A stretch of 64,000 nucleotides of DNA from an uncultured Treponema sp. (GCA_949299755.1 CASGBA010000001.1:221329-285328); one strand, 5' to 3'; counted from the stretch's first letter, positions 53,851 to 62,732 are shown. Translations and numbers: made by a program. Notes: generated from the letters alone by a model not told the origin.

Positions 53851-54501
53851 TTATAGCTCAGAAACCCGGGATTTTTTTCTGGAACTAACCCCGGTCCATA
53901 TTGAAATTACAATGGAAACAAAAACAGCGGCGGCGATGGCCTCGGGAAGTCCGTTGGCCACAAAAATACCCGTCATAATTCCGGGAACCGTAGCCTCCGG
54001 GGCATCCAGAGGCAACAAATCTTTTGCAGGAATTATCATGGCAAGGGCAAACAGCACAAAAGCTGTATGGACAAGACTCGCCACAAAGGCTGAAACAGGA
54101 ACAGCCGCAAGAGTAGCTTTCGGTGAAAGCTTTTTCAGCATGGACGCAAGGAAATAATAAACCGCCCAGCCGGCCAAGGGAAATAAAATCCTGGGTAAAA
54201 TGGCAACCAGTGGATTCCTGAAAGCCAGGTCAATAATCCCGCTGGCGGATATATTCGCCTGAATCAAGGAAAAAACACCGAAAATAGCTCCGGTCACCAT
54301 ACCAACAAGAGGTCCCTCTAAAATTGTTCCTATAATTACAGGGATGTGCATAATAGAAAGAGAAGCCCCGGAAAACCACGGTATCAAACCCAGCCTTGTT
54401 ATTCCGAGAAACACAGTGAGGGCACCCAAAGCAGCCGTCACCACAATACGGCGGGTAACAGAATAGTTGCCTAAATTTTCGCTTTTTAATTTTTCTGCCA
54501 T
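53851..54501 (-). CDS. ECF transporter substrate-binding (S) component
   Basis: 216 residues with about six hydrophobic segments. SVTRRIVVTAALGALTVFLG, ASLSIMHIPVIIGTILEGPL and TGAIFGVFSLIQANISASG show the layout of S components, which bind a vitamin or metal and dock on EcfT. The substrate is not evident; pantothenate-, folate- and similar S proteins all share this form. AAAGGGG lies 7 bases before ATG. It is the last gene of a minus-strand cluster whose first gene is divergent from ecfAA'T (56229), so it is a plausible partner of that transporter. Confidence 0.85.
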   Translation of the reverse strand: MAEKLKSENLGNYSVTRRIVVTAALGALTVFLGITRLGLIPWFSGASLSIMHIPVIIGTILEGPLVGMVTGAIFGVFSLIQANISASGIIDLAFRNPLVAILPRILFPLAGWAVYYFLASMLKKLSPKATLAAVPVSAFVASLVHTAFVLFALAMIIPAKDLLPLDAPEATVPGIMTGIFVANGLPEAIAAAVFVSIVISIWTGVSSRKKSRVSEL

Positions 54502-54542
54502 AAAACACCCCTTTCTAATGCATAAATCTTAATACAAAATTT

Positions 54543-55073
54543 TTATTTTTTCAAAGCCCTTTTAATGGCATCTTCAAGGGAAGTTTTGGAATAAGCCCCG
54601 AGTTGTGAGTCTGTTACGACTCCATCGCCGTCAATAAAAAAGGTGCAGGGTATACCATGGGCTCCGTAAAGAAGGGCCACGGAAAGATCCTCGTCAACCC
54701 CGGAAACAAAAGAAGAAAAAGCCTTCCCCCTTTTACTTAGGTAAGCAGAAATACCTTCGATATTACCGCCGACAGCTACGGGAAGAACCGTCATCTCCGA
54801 GGAATATTTGGAGGCGGCTTCCACAATCAGGGGAAGCTCTTTAACACAGGGAGGACACCAGTCAGCCCAAAAGTGAAGCAAAACCGGTTTACCCTTCAGG
54901 GAGGACAGGGAAACGGATGAACCGTCAGTCATCATGACAGTAAAATCAGGGGCAGTATCTCCAACCTTCACATTCATGCCGGTATCTCCGCCACTTTTAC
55001 GGGCAAAAACAACAGCTCCCAAAACCGCAAAAATAAAAAGGAAACAAACAACCGCCAGATTTCTGACTTTCAT
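54543..55073 (-). CDS. TlpA-like thiol-disulfide oxidoreductase
   Basis: 176 residues from ATG 55073, with GGAGA upstream. A signal anchor (MKVRNLAVVCFLFIFAVLGA) is followed by a thioredoxin-fold AhpC/TSA-type domain: APDFTVMMTDGSSVSLSSLK, KPVLLHFWADWCPPCVKELP with the CPPC redox centre, and GIPCTFFIDGDGVV with the cis-Pro. It faces the periplasm and reduces disulfides. The start overlaps the end of the NapH-like gene by 2 bases of spacing, so they are one operon. Confidence 0.92.
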   Translation of the reverse strand: MKVRNLAVVCFLFIFAVLGAVVFARKSGGDTGMNVKVGDTAPDFTVMMTDGSSVSLSSLKGKPVLLHFWADWCPPCVKELPLIVEAASKYSSEMTVLPVAVGGNIEGISAYLSKRGKAFSSFVSGVDEDLSVALLYGAHGIPCTFFIDGDGVVTDSQLGAYSKTSLEDAIKRALKK

Positions 55074-55074
55074 C

Positions 55075-55977
55075 TTAAACTTCTCCTGCAGATTTTTTTT
55101 TATGTATATTGATACCACGTACATAAATCGCTTTTTCAGGACAAACAGGAATACAATCACCACAGCGTATGCATTCCAAACTATTCACCGCTTTTGCATT
55201 CATTTTGCAGTAAGCGGTACAGCTACCACAATTTGAACATTTTTTAGAATCCACAGTTACACCAAAAACCGAAATCCTGTTAAAAAAAGAATACAACGCT
55301 CCGAGAGGGCAAATATATTTACAAAATGGGCGGACACAAAAAAAAGCCCAGACCAGGAAACAGGCAAGCAAAACCACTTTCCATGTAAATAGAAAACCGA
55401 TGGCGGAACGCATAGCACTATTCACAATAACGAGAGGGATACCGGCTTCCAATGTCCCGGCAGGACAAATCCAAGAACAAAAATAAGGCAGCTGGACTCC
55501 AAAAACAATATACCCCAGATAGGGTAACAGAAAGATAAAAACAAAAAGAAATAAATATTTTGAAAACTGCAGCCGCCGAACGGTATGACTGCGAATCGAT
55601 TTCCTGTTTTTCAGTAAGTTGACTGTTTTTTCCCGGAATAAAACTGAACGTATTTTTTCACCTGTCCAATGCAATATTTCCTGCAAAAAACCAAAAGGAC
55701 ATAAAAAGCCGCAAACAGCCCGTCCAAAGAGTACACCGGCAAGAATAAGAAAACCGGTGACAAAAAACGGGAAACGGCCTCCGGAAACAGCGCCCTGCAA
55801 AGAGCCTAAGGGGCAGGAAGAAACAGCGGCGGGACAAGAATAACAATTTAATCCTGGCATACAAACACGTTTAAAAGGACTTCGGCTTATGGTTCCGGAT
55901 AAAAAATTTCCACCATCAGCATTATAAATTATCGCCGCCAGAAGCTGGATCAATTTACGCTTAACCAATTCCCGCAC
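55075..55977 (-). CDS. NapH-like membrane 4Fe-4S protein
   Basis: 300 residues. About five membrane helices, with the NapH/CcdA-like CP motifs CGFLCPFGFLQE and FCKYICPLGALY, precede two C-terminal ferredoxin motifs: CSNCGSCTAYC and CIRCGDCIPVCP. A Cys-rich N-terminal stretch (CMPGLNCYSCPAAVSSCPLG) may bind another cluster. The family passes electrons across the membrane. The start I use is GTG 55977, which overlaps the preceding gene by 17 bp; TTG 55965 is an alternative. It lies between the CxxC protein and TlpA, suggesting an electron route to periplasmic thiols. Confidence 0.85.
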   Translation of the reverse strand: MRELVKRKLIQLLAAIIYNADGGNFLSGTISRSPFKRVCMPGLNCYSCPAAVSSCPLGSLQGAVSGGRFPFFVTGFLILAGVLFGRAVCGFLCPFGFLQEILHWTGEKIRSVLFREKTVNLLKNRKSIRSHTVRRLQFSKYLFLFVFIFLLPYLGYIVFGVQLPYFCSWICPAGTLEAGIPLVIVNSAMRSAIGFLFTWKVVLLACFLVWAFFCVRPFCKYICPLGALYSFFNRISVFGVTVDSKKCSNCGSCTAYCKMNAKAVNSLECIRCGDCIPVCPEKAIYVRGINIHKKKSAGEV

Positions 55978-56209
55978 ACTCCATGCATATAAAAACAGCT
56001 TTCATGTAAATTGAACGGCAATCCCCGGATAATACTCCGGCAACAGTAAGAGCAACACCAAGCAATACCAGGACAATTTTTACAAAAAAGATTTTATCGG
56101 TTTTCAATTCTCTCATCCTTGAAGGCATAATAGCAAAAAAACATACCAACGCCAATACACATACATACAGATTCGGAATAAAGAGGGGAAAGTTTGACCC
56201 TACTTCCAT
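55961..56209 (-). CDS. CD1871A-like CxxC motif membrane protein
   Basis: 82 residues. Two hydrophobic segments (about 8-27 and 41-62) are followed by FICMECAGIG at the C-terminus, matching the ICLECIGIG end of the CD1871A family, which commonly stands beside 4Fe-4S NapH-like and TlpA genes. Members are usually about 45 residues, so this one carries an extra N-terminal helix. Function is unknown; the CxxC suggests a redox role. ATG 56209 lies 5 bases after TATACC, which is nested in the promoter of the divergent ecfAA'T gene, and no Shine-Dalgarno site is present. Confidence 0.7.
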   Translation of the reverse strand: MEVGSNFPLFIPNLYVCVLALVCFFAIMPSRMRELKTDKIFFVKIVLVLLGVALTVAGVLSGDCRSIYMKAVFICMECAGIG

Positions 56210-56222
56210 TATCAGGTATACT
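56194..56222. promoter_or_regulatory. Overlapping divergent leaderless promoters (ecfAA'T and redox cassette)
   Basis: Plus strand: TTGACC (56194-56199), 17 bp, TATACT (56217-56222), 6 bases, ATG 56229. Minus strand: TATACC (56215-56220), 5 bases, ATG 56209. Both -10 boxes share the GTATAC palindrome and only 19 bp lie between the two start codons. Confidence 0.75.
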
Positions 56223-56228
56223 TCACCT

Positions 56229-58373
56229 ATGATTCTGACGGTGAATAGCCTTTCATTTAAATACTCCGGCAGCTGCAAAACAGTATTGAAAGATGTTTCT
56301 TTTTCTGTTGAAAAAGGGGAATACATCGCCATACTCGGAGCAAATGGTTCAGGGAAAAGCACCCTGCTCCGTTGTATTGCAGGTCTGTTGCCCGTAGACA
56401 GAAACAACTCAAATCCGAAAGAACAAACCATAAAAATGAATACAAAAAAAGAGGAGCATACTGTTCCAACGGCCGTTGTTTTTCAATCACCGGATGATCA
56501 ACTGGTGGCGGAAACAGCTGAGTTGGATGCAGCCTTCGGACCAGAAAATACAGCTGTCCCTTATGAGGAAATGCATAACCGTGTGAACGAAGCTCTCTCC
56601 TTATTTCTTCCAGACACTGCGAAAAATGAATGGATAAAAAATCTGTCATCGGGGCAAAAACAACATCTTGCCTTGGCGGGGGCCTACACCCTTCATCCTG
56701 AAATACTTTTATTGGATGAACCATCGTCAATGTTGTCAGAAAAAGCCAGAAGCTCCCTGCTGAATTTTTTGGACAGGGCAAAATCCGCCGGAAAAACAAT
56801 TTTGCATATTACCCACGACATTGATGAAGCAAAAAGAGCAGACAGAGTCATTATTCTTAATGACGGAGTACTAGTTTTTGACGGAGGCACAGACCAATTC
56901 CTGCAACTGTCCCGGGAAACATTAACGGAATGGGCGCTCTTTTACCCTGAAAAAAAACTCCCGGAGGGCCAGGAAGCCTTTTCCGGGGAAGAAAGCGGCG
57001 GGAAGGGAAACATTCTCCAATGCAAGGGGATTTCCGCCGGCCCATTACAGGATATTTCTTTTGAAGCCGGACAAGGTGATATCATAGCGGTCACCGGGGA
57101 ATCCGGCTCGGGGAAAACCCTTTTACTGCAAATTATTGCCGGTTTAAAAAAAACTGAGAGAGGTGAAGTCATCATTGCAGAAGGAAAAACCTGTGCCCTG
57201 GCGGTACAGGAACCGGAAACAGGTTTGTTTGAGGAATTCACCGCAGATGACGTGGCGTTCGGATTGGAAAATGCCGGGATTGAAGGAAGCGAATTAAAAG
57301 AAAAAGTGAAAGAAGCCATGGACAAAGCCGGATTACCCTTCGACAAATTTGCAGACAGAAAAACATTCAGCCTGTCCGGAGGAGAAAAAAGAAAAGCCGC
57401 CGTGGCAGGAATAATTGCATTGGAAAGCGACATTGTTCTTTTGGATGATCCTTTCTCCGCCCTGGACATAAGAAGCAGGGGTGAAATGCGGGAACTCTTA
57501 CAAAACCTTTCAGCGCAAGGAAAGGTTGTCATATTCAGTGCCAGCAGAAAAGAGGAACATGAGTTTGCCTGCAAAACAATAAATTTATCCGATAAAAAAA
57601 ATCCATGTGAATTTGACGGGGTGAATATATCCAATGGAAAAGAAAAAACACAGGTAAAAAAACTTTTTGCGGATATGCCTCCGGTGATGAAATTTTTATT
57701 CTCCATTGCGGGAACAGCGGCATCCTTAATTTTATCCGGATGGAAATTTCTTCTTGTTTTGGAAGCTTTTTTCTTTATTCTCTCGCTTGTGTCCGGTTAC
57801 AGCACAAAAAAACTTTTTCGGGCTGTTTTAAGGATACTACCATGGTTAATCATTATTTGTGTCATCCAGTATTTTATTTTTAATGGATTTGAAGAAGCGG
57901 GAACATTTATCGTCCGGTTTTTATGCCTGCTCACAATACTTTCTGTCTTTGTATTCATAACACCTCCTTCAGAAATATCCTGCGGGGCGGAGGATTTATT
58001 AAAACCGCTGATTTTATTCAAAATTCCAGTAAGACACATTTCATTTTTAATAAGCCTTGTATTCAGATTTATCCCCAGTCTTTATGATGAAGCTGATAAA
58101 ATAACCACAGCCAGAAAAATAAGAACCTCCGGAATAAACAAAAAAACCAAAAAAAATAAAATAAAAGAAACAGCGGCCCTTATCGTTCCGCTTATTTTAA
58201 GGACACTGACGAAAGCTGAAAAATTATCCCTTGCGGCAACCGCCCGCTATTATTCCGCAGGGAAACACACCCGCTACTTAAAATGGAAAACGAGGAAAAA
58301 GCACATCTTTTTTCTTGTTTTTGTTATTGCTTTTTCCGCAATTTTAATTTACGGTTCTTATATATGGAAATGA
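56229..58373 (+). CDS. Fused ECF transporter: EcfA-EcfA'-EcfT in one chain
   Basis: 714 residues. Domain 1 (1-235): Walker A GANGSGKS (37-44), Q-loop VFQSPDDQL, signature LSSGQKQ, Walker B EILLLDEPSSM, switch His in ILHITHDIDEA. Domain 2 (about 258-465): Walker A GESGSGKT, Q-loop LAVQEPETGLF, signature LSGGEKRK, but Walker B ends IVLLDDPFSALD (Asp for the catalytic Glu) and the switch His is Ser (IFSASRKEE). Domain 3 (about 475-714) is an EcfT with several helices and the two Ala-Arg coupling motifs, TTARKIRTSG and AATARYYSAG. It imports a vitamin or metal with separate S proteins. Confidence 0.9.
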   Translation: MILTVNSLSFKYSGSCKTVLKDVSFSVEKGEYIAILGANGSGKSTLLRCIAGLLPVDRNNSNPKEQTIKMNTKKEEHTVPTAVVFQSPDDQLVAETAELDAAFGPENTAVPYEEMHNRVNEALSLFLPDTAKNEWIKNLSSGQKQHLALAGAYTLHPEILLLDEPSSMLSEKARSSLLNFLDRAKSAGKTILHITHDIDEAKRADRVIILNDGVLVFDGGTDQFLQLSRETLTEWALFYPEKKLPEGQEAFSGEESGGKGNILQCKGISAGPLQDISFEAGQGDIIAVTGESGSGKTLLLQIIAGLKKTERGEVIIAEGKTCALAVQEPETGLFEEFTADDVAFGLENAGIEGSELKEKVKEAMDKAGLPFDKFADRKTFSLSGGEKRKAAVAGIIALESDIVLLDDPFSALDIRSRGEMRELLQNLSAQGKVVIFSASRKEEHEFACKTINLSDKKNPCEFDGVNISNGKEKTQVKKLFADMPPVMKFLFSIAGTAASLILSGWKFLLVLEAFFFILSLVSGYSTKKLFRAVLRILPWLIIICVIQYFIFNGFEEAGTFIVRFLCLLTILSVFVFITPPSEISCGAEDLLKPLILFKIPVRHISFLISLVFRFIPSLYDEADKITTARKIRTSGINKKTKKNKIKETAALIVPLILRTLTKAEKLSLAATARYYSAGKHTRYLKWKTRKKHIFFLVFVIAFSAILIYGSYIWK

Positions 58374-59233
58374 ATTCAAAAAAACAGCGTAACAATGAAT
58401 TGCCGGTATGCGGCTTTGAGGCTGTAAAAGCTTTAGCTGAAATGCATCCAGAGAAAATCAACCGTCTTTTTTTCGCAAAAGACAAGGTGAAGTATTTCGG
58501 CAATGTTTGTAAAATGCTGGCTGAAAAACGTCAGATTTACCGTACCGTAGAGGATGAAAACGAACTGGAAAAATTGAGCGGAAGCGTTCACCACCAGGGG
58601 GTTGTCGCCATGATAACTTATCCGGAAATACCGCTGCTCGAAATTCCCACATTAAACCGCTGGGCGGAAAACCGTGAAAAAGTGATTTTGTGCGACAGGG
58701 TAGGTAATTCCCAAAACTTCGGGGCAATAATAAGAAGCGCAGCATTTTTCGGACTTACGAACATTGTAATCAGTGATGAAGACGGCCAGTCAGGAATCAC
58801 GACAAGCGCATACCGGGTGGCCCAGGGCGGCATGGAGCACGTGAGTATTCATAAAGTATCAAGCGCGGCATGGTTATTATCAAGGGCGGAAGGCAAATTA
58901 CTCCGTGTAGCCGCACATCATTACGGAAGGGCGTACATTTCCGACCTGAATGAAATCTGCGGCGGAAACGAAGGGATAATAGCCGTCCTCGGAAACGAAG
59001 AGACAGGCATAACACCTGAAGCAAAAAAGCTTTGCGACTATCTGGTAAAGATACCGGGAACAGGTGCCGTCGAAAGCCTGAATGTGGCGCAGGCCGCCGC
59101 TGTATTTATTTATGAGCTTGTGAAGTGCGGAACAGATAAAAAAACATCCGCCACGGATTCCGGTGAACATGGAACCTCCGGAAGCACCACGTCTGAATTT
59201 GAGGATTCGTTCAAAAAACACAGGCTGTTTTAA
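58370..59233 (+). CDS. TrmH/SpoU-family RNA 2'-O-methyltransferase
   Basis: 287 residues. A substrate-binding N-terminal domain (CGFEAVKALAEMHPEKINRL to HHQGVVAMI) precedes the SPOUT knot: VILCDRVGNSQNFGAIIRSA (motif 1), VLGNEETGIT (motif 2) and IPGTGAVESLNVAQAAAVF (motif 3). It methylates a ribose in tRNA or 23S rRNA; RlmB-like and TrmH-like targets cannot be told apart here. The preferred ATG 58370 overlaps the TGA of ecfAA'T (ATGA); an ATG at 58364 is also in frame. The C-terminal ~30 residues are Ser/Thr-rich and not conserved. Confidence 0.93.
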   Translation: MNSKKQRNNELPVCGFEAVKALAEMHPEKINRLFFAKDKVKYFGNVCKMLAEKRQIYRTVEDENELEKLSGSVHHQGVVAMITYPEIPLLEIPTLNRWAENREKVILCDRVGNSQNFGAIIRSAAFFGLTNIVISDEDGQSGITTSAYRVAQGGMEHVSIHKVSSAAWLLSRAEGKLLRVAAHHYGRAYISDLNEICGGNEGIIAVLGNEETGITPEAKKLCDYLVKIPGTGAVESLNVAQAAAVFIYELVKCGTDKKTSATDSGEHGTSGSTTSEFEDSFKKHRLF

Positions 59234-59240
59234 AAACACG

Positions 59241-59287
59241 AAGGGCTGTCCCGGAAGCCGCGAGCTTCCTGAAGAGCAGCCCTTTTA
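59241..59287 (+). terminator. Terminator after the methyltransferase gene
   Basis: AAGGGCTG (59241-59248) pairs with CAGCCCTT (59277-59284), enclosing an inner GGAAGC/GCTTCC stem, followed by TTTT. It separates this operon from the convergent barrel gene. Confidence 0.8.
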
Positions 59288-59337
59288 CGGAAAACACCGT
59301 AACTTTAATCCGTTTATTTTATTTCAAACTTATTTTG

Positions 59338-60429
59338 TTATTTTGACGCAATCTTGTATTCCCAGGCAAGAGGAATTGAGAAAGAAGTCATATCGTCTTT
59401 TTCAAAATTCATCCTGAGACCGGCTTTAAGATTTCCGAAATCGGTGATTTTATAAGTGGCGTAGGGATAAATCACCATACCGAACTCATCATCATTTCCA
59501 ACCATCATCTTGAAGATACCGTCCAGATTGAGGGCGAAGGCTTCCGTCACGTTGTAAGCCACCCTGCCCCTGAACTGCATCGGAATCGCATCTTCGGCAT
59601 GGTCGAAGGTTTCTCCGTCTTTCATGTATTCGCTTGTCAAGCCAGTCATAAAGTCGGCATAAAGGCCAAGATTAAGGTCTGTCAATTCATAAGCGGCGGA
59701 AACACTGACAGCCAATTTAGCGGAATCTGTTATAAAATCCGTATCAACGGCGTTATACAGGAAACCAGCGTTAAGAATCAGGTTTTCAATTGAAGTCAGT
59801 CCGGCGAAAACCGCGGCAGAGAAATTATCGTTGGATATATTCTTGAATACGGCACCGACAGTGGCAATCTCTCCAATCGCATAGTCAACACCGGCGTTAA
59901 GTTTTACCTCCTCGCTTTTTGTGAAAGCTGTTCCGCCGATGTTACCGACAACACGAAGCGCGCCAATGTCGGCTATAGCGGCAAAACCGTTTTCCGCCAT
60001 ACGTCCGTCTTTCGGATTATCATCGGCGGCGGCGAGGTAAGAACCAGCGACGGCATATTTTGTGAAAAAATCATTTCCCGCGGCAATTCCGAAAACGCTC
60101 ACGGGGCGGAAACGCATAAAACCACGGAACCTGATTTCATTTGTGTTACCATTGGTATCCTTTCCGCTCTGCTGCCCGGTCTGAAACTGCAGCCTCATAC
60201 GACCGTCAAGCTTATCGGAATTGAAATCAAACTGAAGCCTGTCGCTTACCAACACATCCCCTGCGTCAAACTTATCATCGGCGCCTTTTTCAAATGTAAG
60301 GAAATCATTGTCAGCTATGTCATCCCCGTCACCTCCGAATGTATTCGTGAGTGTAAAGGACTGGGCATCGACAGTAACAGTTGTCAGAATCAAAAAAATC
60401 CCGAACAATGCAAAAAGTGTGGTTTTCAT
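59338..60429 (-). CDS. Outer-membrane beta-barrel protein, porin-like
   Basis: 363 residues. A signal peptide (about 1-22, cleavage near VDA-QS) is followed by many alternating beta strands with Gly/Asn turns, for example RMRLQFQTGQQ, IRFRGFMRFRP and VAYNVTEAFALNLDGIFKM. It closes with FSIPLAWEYKIASK and not with the usual terminal aromatic. There is no lipobox. I infer a diffusion channel; no named family is recognised. AAGGAG is 6 bases before ATG. Its gene precedes the sugar-transport cluster, so it might be the outer-membrane route for that substrate, though a terminator lies between them. Confidence 0.6.
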   Translation of the reverse strand: MKTTLFALFGIFLILTTVTVDAQSFTLTNTFGGDGDDIADNDFLTFEKGADDKFDAGDVLVSDRLQFDFNSDKLDGRMRLQFQTGQQSGKDTNGNTNEIRFRGFMRFRPVSVFGIAAGNDFFTKYAVAGSYLAAADDNPKDGRMAENGFAAIADIGALRVVGNIGGTAFTKSEEVKLNAGVDYAIGEIATVGAVFKNISNDNFSAAVFAGLTSIENLILNAGFLYNAVDTDFITDSAKLAVSVSAAYELTDLNLGLYADFMTGLTSEYMKDGETFDHAEDAIPMQFRGRVAYNVTEAFALNLDGIFKMMVGNDDEFGMVIYPYATYKITDFGNLKAGLRMNFEKDDMTSFSIPLAWEYKIASK

Positions 60430-60550
60430 TTTAACTCCTTTTCAAACGGTGTACCCGCATATTGATGCCAGGAATATAAAATGAAAATGTAAAAGAACTT
60501 TTTTTATTTTGTTAAAACAGAATAAATTTGTGTTAATAACAAATAAAAGC

Positions 60551-60590
60551 GGGCGTGCCCTATGCCTTACCCAAGACATAAAACACGCCC
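60551..60590 (-). terminator. Terminator of the sugar/polyol operon
   Basis: GGGCGTG (60551-60557) and CACGCCC (60584-60590) pair around a 26-base loop; read on the minus strand the stem is followed by GCTTTTATTTG. It lies 19 bp after the dehydrogenase stop. Confidence 0.7.
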
Positions 60591-60609
60591 TTTTCGAGGA
60601 AGAAAAAAA

Positions 60610-61647
60610 CTACATTTTGATTACAGCTTTTACGACATTTTCTTTATCATTTATAGCAGCATCAAAAGCCTTCTGGATGTCATCGAAGGAAAATTCGTGG
60701 GAAACAACGTCATCAACATTCACGATACCTTCCGCGATTGCAGAAATGGCGCGGGGATACAGATTGCGGTAACGGAAAACCGATTCGATTTTCGCTTCTT
60801 TCGCCATTATTTTCCCGAAATTGAAGGTCAATTCTGGATTTGCGGAAAGACCTACGAGAACAATTGTTCCGCCGGCTTTGACAAGATGCGCTGTCTGCGC
60901 TATGGTCGCCGGGGAGCCGGCGGTTTCAAAAACCTTTTCGACCCCCAGATTTCCCGTCAAAGTTCCGATTTCCTTGATGATGTCACATTCTTTGCCATTC
61001 AAAACCCTTGTGGCACCTAATTTTTCAGCATATTTGAGCCTCTTGGGGACAATATCAACCACGGTTATATCAGAAGCGCCGTTAGCTTTACAGGCTAAAA
61101 GGGTCATGAGGCCTATACAGCCTGCGCCCAGTATTACAACCTGGTCTCCCATCCTGACTTGTCCCTGAAAAGCTGCATGAAGCCCGACAGAGAACGGTTC
61201 CACAAGAGCACCCTGTTTTGTGGTCATGCCCCCGGGCAGTTTGAAACACATCTCTTCCGGAAAAGCGATGTAGTTCTCATAACAGCCCTGAATAGGAGGA
61301 GTTGCGAGAAAACGCACGTCAGGACAAAGATTGTATTTTCCCCCTTTGCACCATTCACATTTACCGCAGGGAATTCCGGGCTCAAGGGCAACCTTGTCGC
61401 CTTTCGCCAGAGTTTTCACCCCAGGACCGACATCTTCCACGACTCCACCGGCTTCGTGGCCGAGCATAAAATCTCCGTCAACCACGAATTCACCGCAGCG
61501 GCCGTCGTGAAAATAATGCACATCGGAACCGCAGATTCCCACATACTCAAGTTTTACCAGGACCTCGCCGGGCTTCAATTCCGGAACCGGGATTTCCCTG
61601 AATTCCATCCGATTCAATCCGGTCATAAATGCAGCTTTGTTTTTCAT
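60610..61647 (-). CDS. Zinc-dependent polyol dehydrogenase (sorbitol/xylitol type)
   Basis: 345 residues of the medium-chain dehydrogenase family. Catalytic zinc ligands are Cys in GICGSDVHYFHDG and HE in MLGHEAGG; the structural zinc has the four cysteines of CGKCEWCKGGKYNLC; the NAD site is VVILGAGCIGLMTLLACKANG (split at ILGAGCIG). Such enzymes oxidise sorbitol, xylitol or similar to ketoses. ATG 61647 is preferred over a TTG two codons upstream. It ends the cluster with the ABC transporter genes, so the imported substrate is probably a polyol. Confidence 0.9.
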   Translation of the reverse strand: MKNKAAFMTGLNRMEFREIPVPELKPGEVLVKLEYVGICGSDVHYFHDGRCGEFVVDGDFMLGHEAGGVVEDVGPGVKTLAKGDKVALEPGIPCGKCEWCKGGKYNLCPDVRFLATPPIQGCYENYIAFPEEMCFKLPGGMTTKQGALVEPFSVGLHAAFQGQVRMGDQVVILGAGCIGLMTLLACKANGASDITVVDIVPKRLKYAEKLGATRVLNGKECDIIKEIGTLTGNLGVEKVFETAGSPATIAQTAHLVKAGGTIVLVGLSANPELTFNFGKIMAKEAKIESVFRYRNLYPRAISAIAEGIVNVDDVVSHEFSFDDIQKAFDAAINDKENVVKAVIKM

Positions 61648-61679
61648 TTTCAAGACGCCTTCTATACTTCTATATCAGA

Positions 61680-62639
61680 TTAATTTGTTATAAGACCCCG
61701 AGAACGATACATTTCAACATATTCGTCCGCATTCTCTTTCGTAATAAGAACTTCTTCAATGTCAGTATCAATCTGTGTGGCTTCACCTGTAAGAAGTTTG
61801 TGGACAGTATCCATGTTAAGCTCGGCAAGATCGATGGCAGACTGAAGACAGGTTGAAGTCATCCTGCCTTCCTGAATCAAAAGACAGGCTTCCGCAGTTC
61901 CGTCAACGCCGTAAGCGAGGATGTCCGCATACGCAGGATTATCTTTGACAACTTCGAGGGCACCGGCCGCCATGTTGTCATTTGTTGATATAATCGCATC
62001 AATATCACCGTAAGCGATTGTCCAGTCTTCCATAAGCTGCATGGCTTCATCTTTATTCCAGTTGGCGAAATCTTCCGCAAGGATTGTCACATCGGGTCTC
62101 TTGTCGAAGAAGCATTCCTGCCAGGCGACGCGTCTTTCATCCGCATGGAAATTACCGGAAGGACCGTTTATAACAACAACCCGGCCGTTCTGGGGAACCT
62201 GTGTAAGGGCAAGTTCCGCATTTACCTGAGCCTGAACATACGGATTGGCGTCAACGGAGGAAGCGCCTTCAATACCGTCTATGCGAGAGTTTGTCGTGAT
62301 AGCGATAATTCCTGCATCGACAATCTGCTCAACATAAGGCCGCTGGGCTTCACCGTTATTAGGCTGAACGATGATTGCATCGAATCCATTTGCGATGGCA
62401 TTCTCAATGGCCGCATTTTCCTTTGCATCATCAGCCTGTCCATCGAAAACTTCAAGCTGTATGTCCGGATACTTTTCCGCCGCGGCAATCATTTCGTTGG
62501 CAAGCCATGCCGCGAAAGAGTCAGACTGGGCCCTCGCGATATAAGCCACGCGGTAAGTCCCGTCATCTTTTTTACCCGCACTCCAAACAGACGCGCACAA
62601 CAACAACGCGCATCCAACAGCTGCAATTTTTTTGAACAT
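61680..62639 (-). CDS. Sugar-binding protein of an ABC transporter (ribose/galactose type)
   Basis: 319 residues from ATG 62639, with AGGGGG 5 bases upstream. A signal peptide ends near SVWSAGKK. The fold is that of periplasmic-binding-protein type 1: YRVAYIARAQSDSFAAWLAN, FDAIIVQPNNGEAQ, GASSVDANPYVQAQ, INGPSGNFHADERRVAWQE and DAIISTNDNMAAGALEVV, as in RbsB/MglB/XylF. The ligand is probably a sugar or polyol. It is third in the visible operon after the permease (93 bp gap, no terminator seen). Confidence 0.9.
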   Translation of the reverse strand: MFKKIAAVGCALLLCASVWSAGKKDDGTYRVAYIARAQSDSFAAWLANEMIAAAEKYPDIQLEVFDGQADDAKENAAIENAIANGFDAIIVQPNNGEAQRPYVEQIVDAGIIAITTNSRIDGIEGASSVDANPYVQAQVNAELALTQVPQNGRVVVINGPSGNFHADERRVAWQECFFDKRPDVTILAEDFANWNKDEAMQLMEDWTIAYGDIDAIISTNDNMAAGALEVVKDNPAYADILAYGVDGTAEACLLIQEGRMTSTCLQSAIDLAELNMDTVHKLLTGEATQIDTDIEEVLITKENADEYVEMYRSRGLITN

Positions 62640-62732
62640 ACAAACCCCCTTGTTTATGTTCCGTAATAAATCAACCAGCAAACGCTGATTATCACAAAGT
62701 CAAATGCAGTTCCCGCCGATTCGCTGGATTCG

